Below are positions 1 through 11,500 of a DNA stretch of 64,000 nt, one piece after another. This DNA comes from Euwallacea fornicatus. Its lineage: Eukaryota; Arthropoda; Insecta; Coleoptera; Curculionidae. The notes beneath the pieces were generated by a model. That model made no database searches. It had not been told where the DNA came from and worked only from the letters and a program-made list of their open reading frames with translations. Both the position numbers and the translations under genes were made by a program. Positions within the stretch are counted from its first letter, which is position 1. Each line of letters starts with the position of its first letter. Location of the stretch: NCBI RefSeq assembly GCF_040115645.1, contig NC_089548.1:5677001-5741000 (forward strand). Reading direction: 5' to 3'.

Positions 1-1983
1 TTTCCGAATTTTACAGAACCTACAGTTAATAAGTTTTTTCCATGTATGTGTAGCATGAAATTTCATTCAAAATCTAAAAGATCAATCATTTTTGTATCAA
101 TTATATATTATTGTTTCATTTAAATATCTCGATCCGTTCGAGAAAAAACTTTTTAACGAACACTTTGTTTAAATTCCATAATACAAGAAGTTAAAAGCGA
201 AACAAATTAAGTGTATTTTCATTTTTTAGAACACATAATTCATCACCTATAAATAATAACTTCACAAATTTGCAAATGTCTAACCTAGATATTTTCAAAA
301 TAGCAAAAAAACGAATTAAAATTTGAACCTTCAGCACCCTATATATGTCTGAAACTATCAAATTTGGGATAAGGTATAATTTCTCTAATCGTTTTTATTT
401 GACACATAGTATCTTCAGATTTCGGTTGTCTCATCGTTAATAAATCACCCTGTGTAAACTGGGAATATATTTTGTAGTTTTTGATTTACAGATTTGAAAT
501 CGTGTGTTTGAAAACACGTATGCGTAGATGCCAATTAAGGTTACGAAATTTTTCTGAATGTACGTTTATGAGTCCACGGAGGTGTTGAGCTATCAACTTT
601 TGCCGCTACCGAGAGCTCTTTATAGAACTCGGTGTTATAGAAATAATTATCAAACTACGATTAACGACGCTAATACATTTCACAACTACCACGGCGATGG
701 AATTTAAAAAAAAATGTATATATATATATGTTTTAAAAAATGACTACCTTGAGCAATGATTTGCTCTGACTTCACCGTTTCTATGGAAATTAACTAACCC
801 GATTTAAATGTCAGTTAGTCGTGTCATCGAGTATTTCAGGCCTTTCAAAATGCCGACACATTTTTGTAATATATTTGCCAGGCGACGTCCTTCAAGACAC
901 CTTTCAAGGACAAAGGGCCGATTATCCTTCCAAGCCCTCCCGAATGCGTCGCCCCTGTCCTCATATTGGCTTTTCTCACAATCGTTTGCCAACAGGGACG
1001 CGGACAGAGGTAAACAGACCTTCGATGATTTGGGATTTGTGTTTGTGCTTTGTGCGCTTGCCGTTAGTTTCGGTTCGGTAGCCGGCTGATTTACGTTCAT
1101 AAGCGCTTGGAATCTACAAAGTGACGCTTAAACGAACGTATCTCTCGTTTTGGTTGTGATATACTTAATAGATAGGAGTACCGTTCAGTGAAAGCGTTTT
1201 AATGGTGTCATAAAAGTTAGAAAAAAAAACGATGAGATATACTCGCGGTGTATTACGAAATTGAGCGATTATCAACCCAATGATTAGTGTCTCGTTTTTT
1301 TTTAACCGCCGGTTCGAGTTGGATTGCTTTGTTTGAAATAGTGCGATTTTTACACGATGTTTGCTTAACGAAATGTAGCAGTTGGACTTGGCCTCAAAAA
1401 ATCGTGACCGATGCCGGACAATTTCGATACTCTGGAAGCGGTGTTAGGTCATTATCGGATATTCTAACCAAATGTTTAAAACGGTAGGTAGGTATTAACT
1501 CTATAATCTAATCTGGATGGACTGGCATAATTTGATGTCCTTAATATTCATTGTGTTTGCTGAACTAATTTAAAAAACTTGTTCATTTGGATAGGAAATA
1601 AGTGGCGGTCGGCATTGGTCTGATGTAGAGCATCATAGGATTACTTCGGATATTATTTTTTCGCGTAGTAGTAAACAGAGTAAAAGTTAGGCTTTTTAAA
1701 ACCCTTGGGAAATCCTCAAAATATTATCGGCCAAATAACCTAATTATTGGTTGGGACATACTCATTCAGAGTACCTCATTATCTTCAGATTCTTTAAACT
1801 TCTAAAAACGCTTTTCAAAAGGAACATACTCAAAAGCATTTCCAGATCCGTTGCCGTCTCCGTAAAGGTCACAACAATACAAAAAACCGATCTATTAATG
1901 ACCCAAAACAGGCTTTAAGGTGTCGCTTTCAATGCCTTGGATTTATACCGATATTTTATGGCATAGACATTTTTTCCAGAGTT
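1..1983. other. Non-coding DNA upstream of the first visible groucho exon
   Basis: I see no exon with recognisable protein similarity here. The DNA is AT-rich except for a GC-richer block at about 880-1140, which is open in several frames on both strands but has no domain I recognise. groucho needs a short first coding exon upstream of 8591. I looked for one with a Met-Tyr start ending in phase 0 and did not find it, so this stretch is either groucho first intron or upstream intergenic DNA. Confidence 0.5.
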
Positions 1984-2195
1984 AGACGTGAATCTCCCCA
2001 CCATTTCATTCGATACGAGTTATTTCGGTCCACACTGATCGGATATTCACCCTCGATGCCCTCTGATCTAGACATGAACCCCTCCACGTTTTAGCTCAAT
2101 ACCAGTCTTCACAGACTACAGTGATCGAACGCACTTTCGATACCTTTTGATCTAGACGTGAATCGCCTATCGATTTAGCTCGAGGAGAATTGAGG
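1984..2195. repeat. Degenerate tandem repeat, unit about 85 bp, ~2.5 copies
   Basis: The phrase agacgtgaatc or a close variant recurs at 1984, 2070 and 2154, giving periods of 86 and 84 bp. Each unit ends with a variant of ctctgatct or ttttgatct. The third copy is partial. Similarity between units is modest, so this is an old array. Confidence 0.5.
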
Positions 2196-2234
2196 GATTT
2201 AAGATGTGAGGGTCACAAGCATTCATAACCGCAG

Positions 2235-3260
2235 CATATACAGGGTTAGCCACGCAACCCGTTCATTAGACCGTTTTTGACGTTTCAATTACCAAAGACC
2301 AATAAAAATTGATTTCGGGCGAGAATCCACCATTTTAAGTCCAAATAAAATATTTTCAATATGGCGACACTTCCAGTTATATCAGAAATAGTTATCATCT
2401 TTATTATTTTAAATGGCACCCCTTTGATTTTTTTTTCATTTTCTTTTTTTTTTGTTAAATTTAAAGGTGAGTTTATCTAAATTGTCTTATGTTAAAATTT
2501 ACGAGTTTCGCATTATACTAGAAAGTTTGAAAAATTTGACAGTTGCAATATTTCACGGAAATCGGTAGTGTGCGCTAATTACAGTGAATTTTTGAATTGG
2601 TGTTCTGGGATTTAAAGATGATCTATCAAGCTAAGTTTTGACGCATTTTAATTTGACTAAAAGTCTTCAACAACCCCGAAAATTGGCCTCCGAAATTGCA
2701 CGACTTCAAATCTTATTTATTTCAAATAGAACATCCTGTGTCTTAAAGCATTTTCGAGCCCAGAATTAAATTCTGTATCAAATATAATTAAGGTTCCCTG
2801 GACTGATCTTGGATAGGGGAAGGATTGTGGAGCGCTTTTTGTAAAATTAAAATACGCCAAAATGTAGTTTATTATGTCCTCTTTAAGTTCTAGAATACTA
2901 ATTTTAAAATTCGCGGCAGTTAACGCACAATATGGATTTCCGTGGAACCTTGAATCTGTAACAATGTTTGAATCTTGCCGGTATAACTCAGAAACGAGAA
3001 ATTTTAGACATAGTATACTTTACATAAACTGACCTTAAAATTAAAGGAAAAATCTGAAAATAATAAACGAAATAGGGAGTTTCGTGCGAAATAACTAAGT
3101 AGATAGTTACTTCCGGTATAACCGGAAGTACTACTATTTTGAAAATATTTTATTTGGATTGGATTCAAAATGACTGATTCCAACCTGAAACCAAATTTAA
3201 TTGGGCTATGATAGTAGGAAGTCAGAATTTTTCTAATTAATGTGTTGCGTGGGTATAATA
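2235..3260. mobile_element. Foldback (long inverted repeat) element, ~1 kb
   Basis: The two halves are diverged reverse complements of each other. The left end (tatacagggttagccacg) pairs with the right end (gttgcgtgggtata). Inner blocks at 2470-2600 pair with 2890-3020, and the centre lies near 2740. It is non-coding with no transposase. The arms share sequence with the foldback at 17173-17962, including a diverged block around 'gacagttgcaa', so the two look like one family. It is probably a non-autonomous DNA element that inserted at TA. Confidence 0.6.
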
Positions 3261-5435
3261 TGTAATATGTACGATGTTCCATTATTAGATTTAATTGAGG
3301 TACAATAAGTTTACCTACATAAAAAAAATTAGAAATGACTTATCTGCAATTCGCATCTAAAGGAATTTACTCCAATTTCATCGGCTAAATTTTACAAAAA
3401 TCGGTCGAGAAGTGCAGTTTAGAACCAACTTTTTCCGTTTTAGTCTGTGAACCTTCAGCCGTTAGAACAGTGTTCTTTATTTGAAATTTCGAATAACAAT
3501 TAGTTAAAGTTCAAAGTGTCTATTAAATGTTATAACATTACATTTGTTATATATTATATTGAGAGCTATGTCGTATGATGAACAAAGGACAAAAAATTTT
3601 AAGTGCAAAAGAAAGTACAAAGCGGGTCAAATACACAAGAAACATCACAAAATAAGCATGTGGCTAATATTGAAGAATTGGAATGGACGCCTGCAATTCT
3701 ATAGCGGCGATCTTATTATCAAGATATGCGTCTATATAAATATGTTACTAGACTCTAGTTAACTCTCCTAAAAACTAATCTTCAGCTATGTACGAATTAG
3801 GAATGAAGAGCAATATGTATTCTATGTTTATGGTTTTCAAAGCATTATATAGTTGAAGTGGGATAATTTCAAAGAAACTGGAATTAGGTAAATAAGACAC
3901 CCCACTTACTATATCAAATCGGTAGGAAGCTTCCTCTCATTTAAACTGAACTTAATCATGCTTTGACCCCCGGATTTCACCGAACAAACAACATCTTGTA
4001 AAGCCAGAAAGGCAATAAACTAACTTCCGTGGGTCCCGATACCGAGAAGATCAATAAAATCTTAACCGATCCTGGCTTTTACGTTATTTTCTTGCCTTCC
4101 ATCCATAACAATTCTATAAGGTGATAATTGCTTTTCTGGGGAAAATTCTTATAGATTGTAAGCAGGTTAGTCTGATAAAAATTTATAACATAATTACTAT
4201 TAGCAATTTCGTGATCCTTACCAAAGGGAGAATAGAATATTTATGCATTTGGATAAATTTACTCATTAACAGATAAAATAGCCAACAAAAATTTTGACAG
4301 GAAAAATTGAAAATTGTAATCCTAAGTATACAGAGTGTGATTTGGGCAAAATTGCACATTTTGCAGTTCAAATAATGTCATATTTCAAAAATGATTTTTG
4401 CTTGAATTTAAAAACAGTGAAATTTTGGAAAATAAAGTTAGAAACAATTAAGGACATTTTAAATTATTTACGCTAGATTTAGTCAAGAACTCACAGAAAT
4501 ATTCGAGAGACACATTTTTGATACACTTAGGCTTTGATCGCACTCGTTATGAAAGAATTGTATTATATTTCGCTCTATTTTTTTGTGACGCGATTATTAC
4601 AAATTAAAATTAAACATTCATACGACCACAGACCTGCATATGTTTGCTGTTTTTTAATCGCACCTTTAACATTTTTTGGTGCTTTGGCAGCCAAAGTGAG
4701 TTTAGATTTGAATTTCAATTATAGGATAATAAGAACGTTGGAACACAGGAATTTAATTTTGGATGTTATCAACAATGAACAATTTATATTAGCAGTAGAA
4801 ACCAGACCTGAACTTTATAATAAAAAATTAAAGGGACGAACGTTCCGCTGCGGACACAGCCTTCCTCTGTCTAGTGTTTTGATAACTGAGAACTAAACTG
4901 GAAGAGTTTTCAGGGATGTTCTAGGTGGTATTCTATTAACTCGTAATGAAGTTTGTGAAACTGTCCTTTTAGCAATTTGCTGCTCACACTTAGGTGGACC
5001 AAATAGGGCTTTTGCTTTTTCCACGATAGTGGAGAGCAAGAGCGGTTACAGCACCTATCTCTTCGAATTTCCATTTTGCTTTTGTGATGCGACAAAGAAA
5101 TCGCATCTGCGAATATAGGTTTTTATTGTCACCCGCGCACCTACGCTTGAGATTTTTGATTACCAGAAAGAAAATTTGAAACGCTTGCTAATCCTAGGTG
5201 CCGAACTACTACACCGGCGTGTTTTCCATTGTATTTTTAACACGGTGATTATCAGTCCTAACAGAACCTGTATCTAAAAGCGAGATAAACTAAACGAATG
5301 GAATAAAAAAAATTACAGCATAAAAAGTTGAGCCCTCGAAAATAAATAATACTTTATTTGAACGTTTTTCTTTGAAGATTTCTCAATTTCAAGATATGTG
5401 TTTGTTCCGTTTACATAGGATCACCAGGTACGTTG
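3261..5435. other. AT-rich non-coding interval with one weak coding trace
   Basis: No gene is supported here. Short open frames at 3544-3762 and 4294-4476 have no recognisable domain and the composition of random AT-rich DNA. The only coding-like trace is the short MADF-like segment near 4771-4840, listed separately. Confidence 0.4.
4771..4840 (+). pseudogene. Possible MADF-domain fragment
   Basis: Within an open frame from 4534 to 4896, a stretch reading approximately NEQFILAVETRPELYNKKLK resembles the first helix of MADF (Adf-1-like) DNA-binding domains, in which a hydrophobic I/L-x-x-V run is followed by P-x-L-Y-(N/D). The rest of a MADF domain, with its conserved tryptophans, cannot be followed downstream in any frame. 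MADF domains are common in insect regulators and in helper proteins of some DNA transposons, so a decayed transposon fragment is more likely than a live gene. The match is short and could be chance. Confidence 0.25.
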
Positions 5436-6898
5436 CGTTTATCAAAAGTGTCTTCATCAATCATTTATTTAGGGGGTTGCATAAAAAGGAATCTTAATAG
5501 CTTATATTCGCATTCGAAGAAAGACTCCCGAGAACAACTAAAGGCGTCACAAAAATATTCGGACGGTAATAACTAAAACATAACTACGACATGTCGATAA
5601 TTAATTAAAAGATAAATAAGAACATAATTCATTAAATAAGTATTTTGTATGACTTCCTATTGCTTTAACCACACTTTTCAAACGTTTAGACACAGAAGAT
5701 ACAATAAAAAAAATCATTTAAATCAATATTATTCCGTTCTTCTTGCAACCTGGCTTTGAATACTGTTTTAGGTGTTATTTCATGTTTTCTAAGTTGTTGT
5801 TTCAAATAAGGTCATATATTTTCTATCGGATTGAGGTCCGAAGATTGAGGAGGATTTCTAAGAACTTTCGGACAATTCTACAACAATAATTCGTGAACAA
5901 TGCAATTGTTATGTTTTGGATCATTGTCTTAGTATAGCTTAAACAAATTTAATACGCCCGTGTTTTCCGCGTTTTTCTTTAAATTTTGTCTTAGAATATT
6001 TAAATACACATTTTAGTCTGCAATTCCTTCAATGAAGACTAATTCTCCGATTCCTCTTGATGACGCACACTCCCAAACCAAAACCGAATCTCCTCCATGT
6101 TTCACCGTTGGACAAAGGTGTTGTTTTTTCAATTCTTCGTTTGCTTTCCACCACACCATTTGACGTCCGTCGTAGTCAAAAACATTCAATTTTTAGTCAT
6201 GACAGAAAACTATACCATTCCAGTAATTATCTAACTTGGAAATGAATTTTTAGCAAAATTTAATCGCACCTTTACATTTTTAGTGCTGAGTCGTGACTTT
6301 TTCTTGGATGACTTCTAATACACCGACGAATTGTTTCAGTATTAAATATTTTATTAGAATGATTTTGCAACAGGATTTTCATCTTGGGAGTGCTAACTTT
6401 GGGGTTTTCCTTAATGGTTCTCATTATGAAAATAGTTGTCCCTGTCATTTAACAATTTTGAACGACTTGTTTGTTTCTTTGAGAATATTCTATTTTCACT
6501 TTTGTAATATTGGACTATGTTTCCAACTGTGCTCTTGCTTAATTGGAACATTTTACAAATATTTTTATAGGATTTACCGTTTTCATAATGAAATATCGCT
6601 AATTGCTTGTTATCGAAACTAACATCACTTTTGTTCGGCACCCGACCCATGATTGATATTATTTTTAACTCTGCTCTACGATATTTACATTTAGCAAGCA
6701 AAAAATTCATAACAAATACCTAGGAAATAAATTTTTCTACTATGGATCATTTTGTTGTGCATATTGTCCAAATATTTTTATAACTCGTTTAGTTGTTCTC
6801 TGGACATTTTCTTCGAATTGTAAAGTAAGATTAAGATTCCGTGTTCTTTTTTTTTATAGACCCCTACATAAATGATTTATGAAGACAATTTTGATGTA
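5436..6898 (-). mobile_element. Tc1-like DNA transposon with long terminal inverted repeats
   Basis: A decayed transposase on the minus strand is framed by inverted repeats of more than 100 bp. On the left, 5441-5570 includes tcatttatttaggggg and ggaatcttaat. On the right, 6775-6896 carries the reverse complement with scattered mismatches. The outer ends are near TA dinucleotides, as expected for Tc1/mariner targets. At about 1.45 kb the length fits a single-ORF Tc1-type element, though the inverted repeats are longer than in the simplest members. It lies upstream of the first visible groucho exon. Confidence 0.75.
5601..6710 (-). pseudogene. Tc1-like transposase, inactivated
   Basis: Read on the minus strand, the N-terminal part (6411-6710) encodes a helix-turn-helix segment with ICKMFQLSKSTVGNIV, typical of the first Tc1 DNA-binding subdomain. 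Further on are recognisable pieces of the DDE catalytic core: one around WWKANEELK, a D-N-D-P-K-H block for the second catalytic Asp, and PPQSSDLNPIEN before the third acidic residue. Several in-frame stops interrupt these pieces, for example before the DNDPKH block and after NPIEN. The frame ends near VVKAIGSHTKY with a stop at 5601-5603. It cannot make a working transposase. The family assignment rests on the motif order and is firm; the exact start is not. Confidence 0.8.
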
Positions 6899-6982
6899 AA
6901 ATAAATTAATAACTAATATATTCAATTAAAAATCGTAAAATCTTTAAAATGGACGCGTGCGAATATTTTTGGGATTCACTTT

Positions 6983-7452
6983 ACATGGTGTGCCAAAAAC
7001 ATTGGTATAAATTGGTAGGGGATCAAACAGCGTTGAAAAATAAAGCGGTTAAGTTGAATTTGGCTTATATAAAACTTGGTGCTTTTCGATTTACAGGGTG
7101 TTAAAACAATTATTTTTTTGTAATTTATCGATAAATCTTATATTTTGCAAGTTTTTGAGATTAAATTTTGCATGGGAGAGGTTTTGGGCACGACAAATCT
7201 ATCTACAATATCTATTTTTAACTAATGTATAAATAATATCACCTACGTCGTATATGTATTTGGAAAATTAACATAACTGTTTAAGTAAACCTCGTATATT
7301 AATTTTTTGTATACATTTGAAAAGAGTAGATCTTTTTCCAAAGAAAAGATACACTTAAGAAAATTACGTATCTCTAACGGTTTTCGAGATATTTTTGGGT
7401 ACATTTTCCTGTGCATATTAATTTGTACCAACGTTTTTGGGACACCCTGTAT
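6983..7452. mobile_element. MITE-like element with ~27-bp terminal inverted repeats
   Basis: The left end ggtgtgccaaaaacattgg and the right end, whose reverse complement is ggtgtcccaaaaacgttgg, match over about 27 bp with three differences. The interior is AT-rich and non-coding, with a second 'acagggtgtta' end-like motif at about 7096. The terminus belongs to the acagggtgt class seen repeatedly in this window. Confidence 0.6.
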
Positions 7453-8590
7453 AGGTACCTGAATAAATTTTCAACTAAGTACATACTAATAAAAAAAAAC
7501 AAGGATTTATTAGGGCCCTCTATTAAAAAAAAAACTGTACATGAAAGGCATATTGAAATTTACGATTAATAAAATATTTTAAAATTTTGAATATATTGGA
7601 TCACTCGATGGTTTGTAAAGCATCTAAATATTTTTTTGCTACTTTTTTTGTGTGGAGTATAGCGATAACTAATTTTTTAAATATTTACATGAAATATATT
7701 CACTTATTCATTGTTATTCCGTCTATATTAGCTGCTTTTCAAATAGCGTGGGTTATTCGTAAGGCCTTCTTAAAAAAATTGCGAAAATATTTTCCTAAAA
7801 AAATTCTCATTTTAAGTAGGATCTCCAACACCGAATGCTCGGCAAGAAAAATTCTGACAATGTTATCGGGAATTTGCCGTTCCGAGAAATCGCCTATATA
7901 CCTATATATCAACAGCTTCAAGCGCAGCCTAAAAAAAAACATAAATAAAGGCCTCATTAGTATACTCTTCGTCCGTAAACATTGTTAAATACTTTTGTTA
8001 AAGAACAAACAAGACAATTCATTTTCTTGTACCTCACGTATGCATAAAATGAAGTAGCAGTTATTTTAACCGCAAAGAAAATATTATTTCACTTTTTTTA
8101 CACTTAAAGGTTTACTAGACAGATGTGTTTTTTTCTGTTTTATCTAAGTTACAAGTAACAAAAAAGGGCTATTTATGATTCGACTTCAGTTATCATAGAA
8201 TGACAAAGAAAAATGCACGTGCCTTTTTTTGCTGCTTGAGCTGGAAAGTCGCATATTTAGTATAATCATCCCCCAAATGATTCTCTTCTGGTCACCCGCT
8301 ATATACACTGTTTATATTAAATGAATATTGGCAATCTTAGAGTCTTTCTATTCATTTTGTTGTCTACTAAACCCTTTTTGGGCATGCCTTTACCTTTTTT
8401 TAAATTATTTTCTAATGTCCCCAATCCTTTCGATGAGAGTTTTATTTTATTTGTGTATGTTGCATTCAACTTCGTATAAAAATTGTTCAAATTCTATCTT
8501 GATCATCAATGTAGCTTAAATAAAATTACATAATCTCTAACTAGACGGTGTACTTAATAATGTACGAACACCTCTTTGCTTTTTTTCCAG
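7453..8590. other. AT-rich non-coding interval before groucho exon 2
   Basis: The frame at 7587-7988 (133 codons, +) has the residue mix of AT-rich random DNA (many I, F, K, L), and no domain is recognised on either strand. The stretch ends with the splice acceptor ttttttccag at 8581-8590 that opens the first visible groucho exon. Confidence 0.4.
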
Positions 8591-11500
8591 GGACCTCCAC
8601 CACCAGGTGGTCAATTAAAATTCACCGCACCAGAGAGCATAGACAGGATAAAGGAAGAGTTCAATTTTTTGCAATCCCAGTATCATTCGTAAGTACCCAA
8701 ACTTATTATTGGTGTGTCGCACAATTTAATTTTAAAAAATTTGAATTCGCAGGTTGAAAGTGGAGTATGAAAAATTGATGGGCGAGAAGACCGAAATGCA
8801 GCGGCACTACGTAATGGTAAGATTTTCCCGTTTTTTGTCAGGCTTAAAGACTTCATGAAGACGCTTTGAAGACACCATAAAAATCTCGACTTTCCATCAT
8901 ATTTCATTCGTTCAATTAATGAATATTGCTAGGAAAAATCCCTTTTCAAACAAAGAGCAGCCCTTTCCTTTCCGACATATTTTTAGGTCTTGTTAGTACT
9001 TTTGTTACTGGTTCCTCCCTGGTTGATCCAATAACGGTCGTGATGTCCTGACGTTTCATTTGTACGAACGTTCGCATTATCGTAGATGTATCTCGAGCCC
9101 AAATCCGTCACACGTTAGACGAACAACAAGCGCGCACCCCGAATCCGCATCTTCCCCCTGCCCACCCACCCCCGAACAAGATCATACAACAACGTTTTTC
9201 CGTTCGGGGGTGACATTTATCAGAGGCCACATTATGGCGCGGGGTGGATTTTATCGATTACCAGTGCAAAGCACACGACAAGGTGCTCGTCACATCTGAT
9301 ACACGCAAGTGAAACGACTGTTAATGTTAATGGGGCTGCAGGGGCGCAACGGTCGGGGATGTGTCAACCTTTCGATAGAGGATATGGGGGATGGGGGGCC
9401 TCCGCTTCCCTCTCTAGTTCCCTGTATTTGAAGGGGTGTATCGTTTAAGCTTGTTTCCGTTAAGCGTTATTTTGCAGATACAGTCGTCATTATGTTTTGT
9501 CGAGAGAATTAATAGTCCCCCTAATGTTATGTACAGGGAGGAATTTGCCTGCATCGAGCGATTTATACCAACGGAAGATTTGTTGGAATTATGACAAATG
9601 TGGTGAGGATGAGTGTTGGGTGCTAGAGGGTAAAAAAAGGACGGGATTCGGCTACCACTGCTGTAAATATGAAATCGGAATTTTTCAAGAGAAAACCGTA
9701 GCTGTTCAGTGTAGTTACTGTGAAGCCGTGTTGCTGGTGTGATTTTCTTTGTTAAGATTAAGACAAAGATTTTCAACTCGCATCAGTGCAAGTTTCACAC
9801 AACAGCATGGTTCGCAACGGCGTCGAACACGTCGAAGTTGGTGCCTGGACACTACGATTTGTGGACAACCTTAATTTTTTGTTGGCATTTGAAGAAAAGC
9901 GCTGCACAAATCGCATTGAATGGTTGTCGACGCTTAGGATCACAAGTTTCACAGATCATAAACCATTGCGTTTTGAGTGGTCAAAGAAAATTCGAAAAGT
10001 GGCAATTCTGAGACGAGAGACGAAGAATGTGGAGAACTATCGAAAACATTTAAAGAGAGGGAATTGCAAGCATTGTTGGATGAGGAGGAAGCTCAAATGC
10101 AACAACAACTCGCAGATCAATTAAATGTGACAGGAGAAGCTGTTTCCATGAATAATTTGAAGGTCATGGGAAATATCTGAAAAATGAGAAAAATGGGTTC
10201 CGCATCAACTGAATGAAAGACGGCAGGAAAACCGAAAAATTACTTGTGAAACGCTGCTTGCCAGGTACAAAAGAGAATCATTTCTGCCTCGCATTGTGAC
10301 GGGTGATGAAAGGTGGACATATACAAGGTGTCCCGTAAGTCAACGATATCCCTGGAAGGGACGATAAGCCAACTCTAAATAAGTCGATTTAATAAAACTT
10401 GCCATGATCCAAAACGCAATAATAACCGAGATACGGGGTATCAAAGGTGAAAAAATAAATCACAAATTCTTTAATACATCTCCACTGCTTCGGACTAATT
10501 TCACGAAATTTTGTATTCGGAAATTTCTTGAGTCGATAAATTCATATTTTTCGACGATTTCGGTGTATCTCCTAGAAAGAGCCACAGGCGACCAGTAAAA
10601 GATACACCGAAGGCATACCTTTTTTAAGCAAGAAAAGTGAAAGAAAAAATTTATCTAGTTCAAAATGACATACACCGTGGCCTAATAAAGTTTTGGCAGT
10701 TTAAATTATTCTTAATGGCCGTCTGTGGTGCCCTCTAAAAAATGCACCAAAATCGTTGATAAATTTGAATTTATCATCTCAAGAAATTCCCGAATACAAA
10801 AATTTCGGGGAATTAGTTCAAAGTAGTGGAGACGCAGCAAAGAAAATGTGATTTATTTTTTCACCTTTGATACTCTGTATCTCGGTTGTTATTAACATTT
10901 GGAGACTAAGACGAGTTTAGTTAAATCGACTTATTTTGAATTGGCCTATCCGCCCTTCGAGGGATATAATTGACTTAAGGGACACCCTGTGTATTTTGAG
11001 ATTCCTGTCCTATCCTATTCTATCCTATCTTATCCTAGATCATGGGTAACTTTAGGATGAACTATCGACATCGACAGGCAGGGCCAACTAGCCATAGCCG
11101 GAAGACATTGCTTTGTGTTTGGCGAAATCAGGAGTGTGTGATCTATTATGAGCTGTTAAAATCGAGCGAAACCGTTAATACTAAACGCTACCGGCCAGAA
11201 ATGATCGATTTGAATCAAGCTTTGCGTGAAAAACTACCAAAATGTATATGCAATATGCCCCGGGATGGAGTTGCCAAGAGGAGAAAATTCTTTATTTTTC
11301 GTTTTACGAGAAAAATGTATTGTTTATGAAAGTTTTTTCTTATTCCAAAATAGCTGAATTAGTTCTCACCGCTTCAATTTGTTTTTTCGTCACAGAGAAA
11401 TATCCAAAAGTAGATTATTTGAACATTTTTCTAAGTTCCAAAAGCTAATTGTCGTTTTCATGGCAGCCGTAAGGAAAACTTTTGTTTATTAAGTTTTTAT

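Noticed and set aside
7587..7988. Plus-strand frame of 133 codons upstream of groucho
   Set aside because: Residue mix typical of random AT-rich DNA, the opposite strand is open too, and no domain is seen.
1..8590. First coding exon of groucho
   Set aside because: No ATG-TAC or ATG-TAT start with an in-phase donor and the expected Pro/His-rich peptide could be found, so none is annotated.
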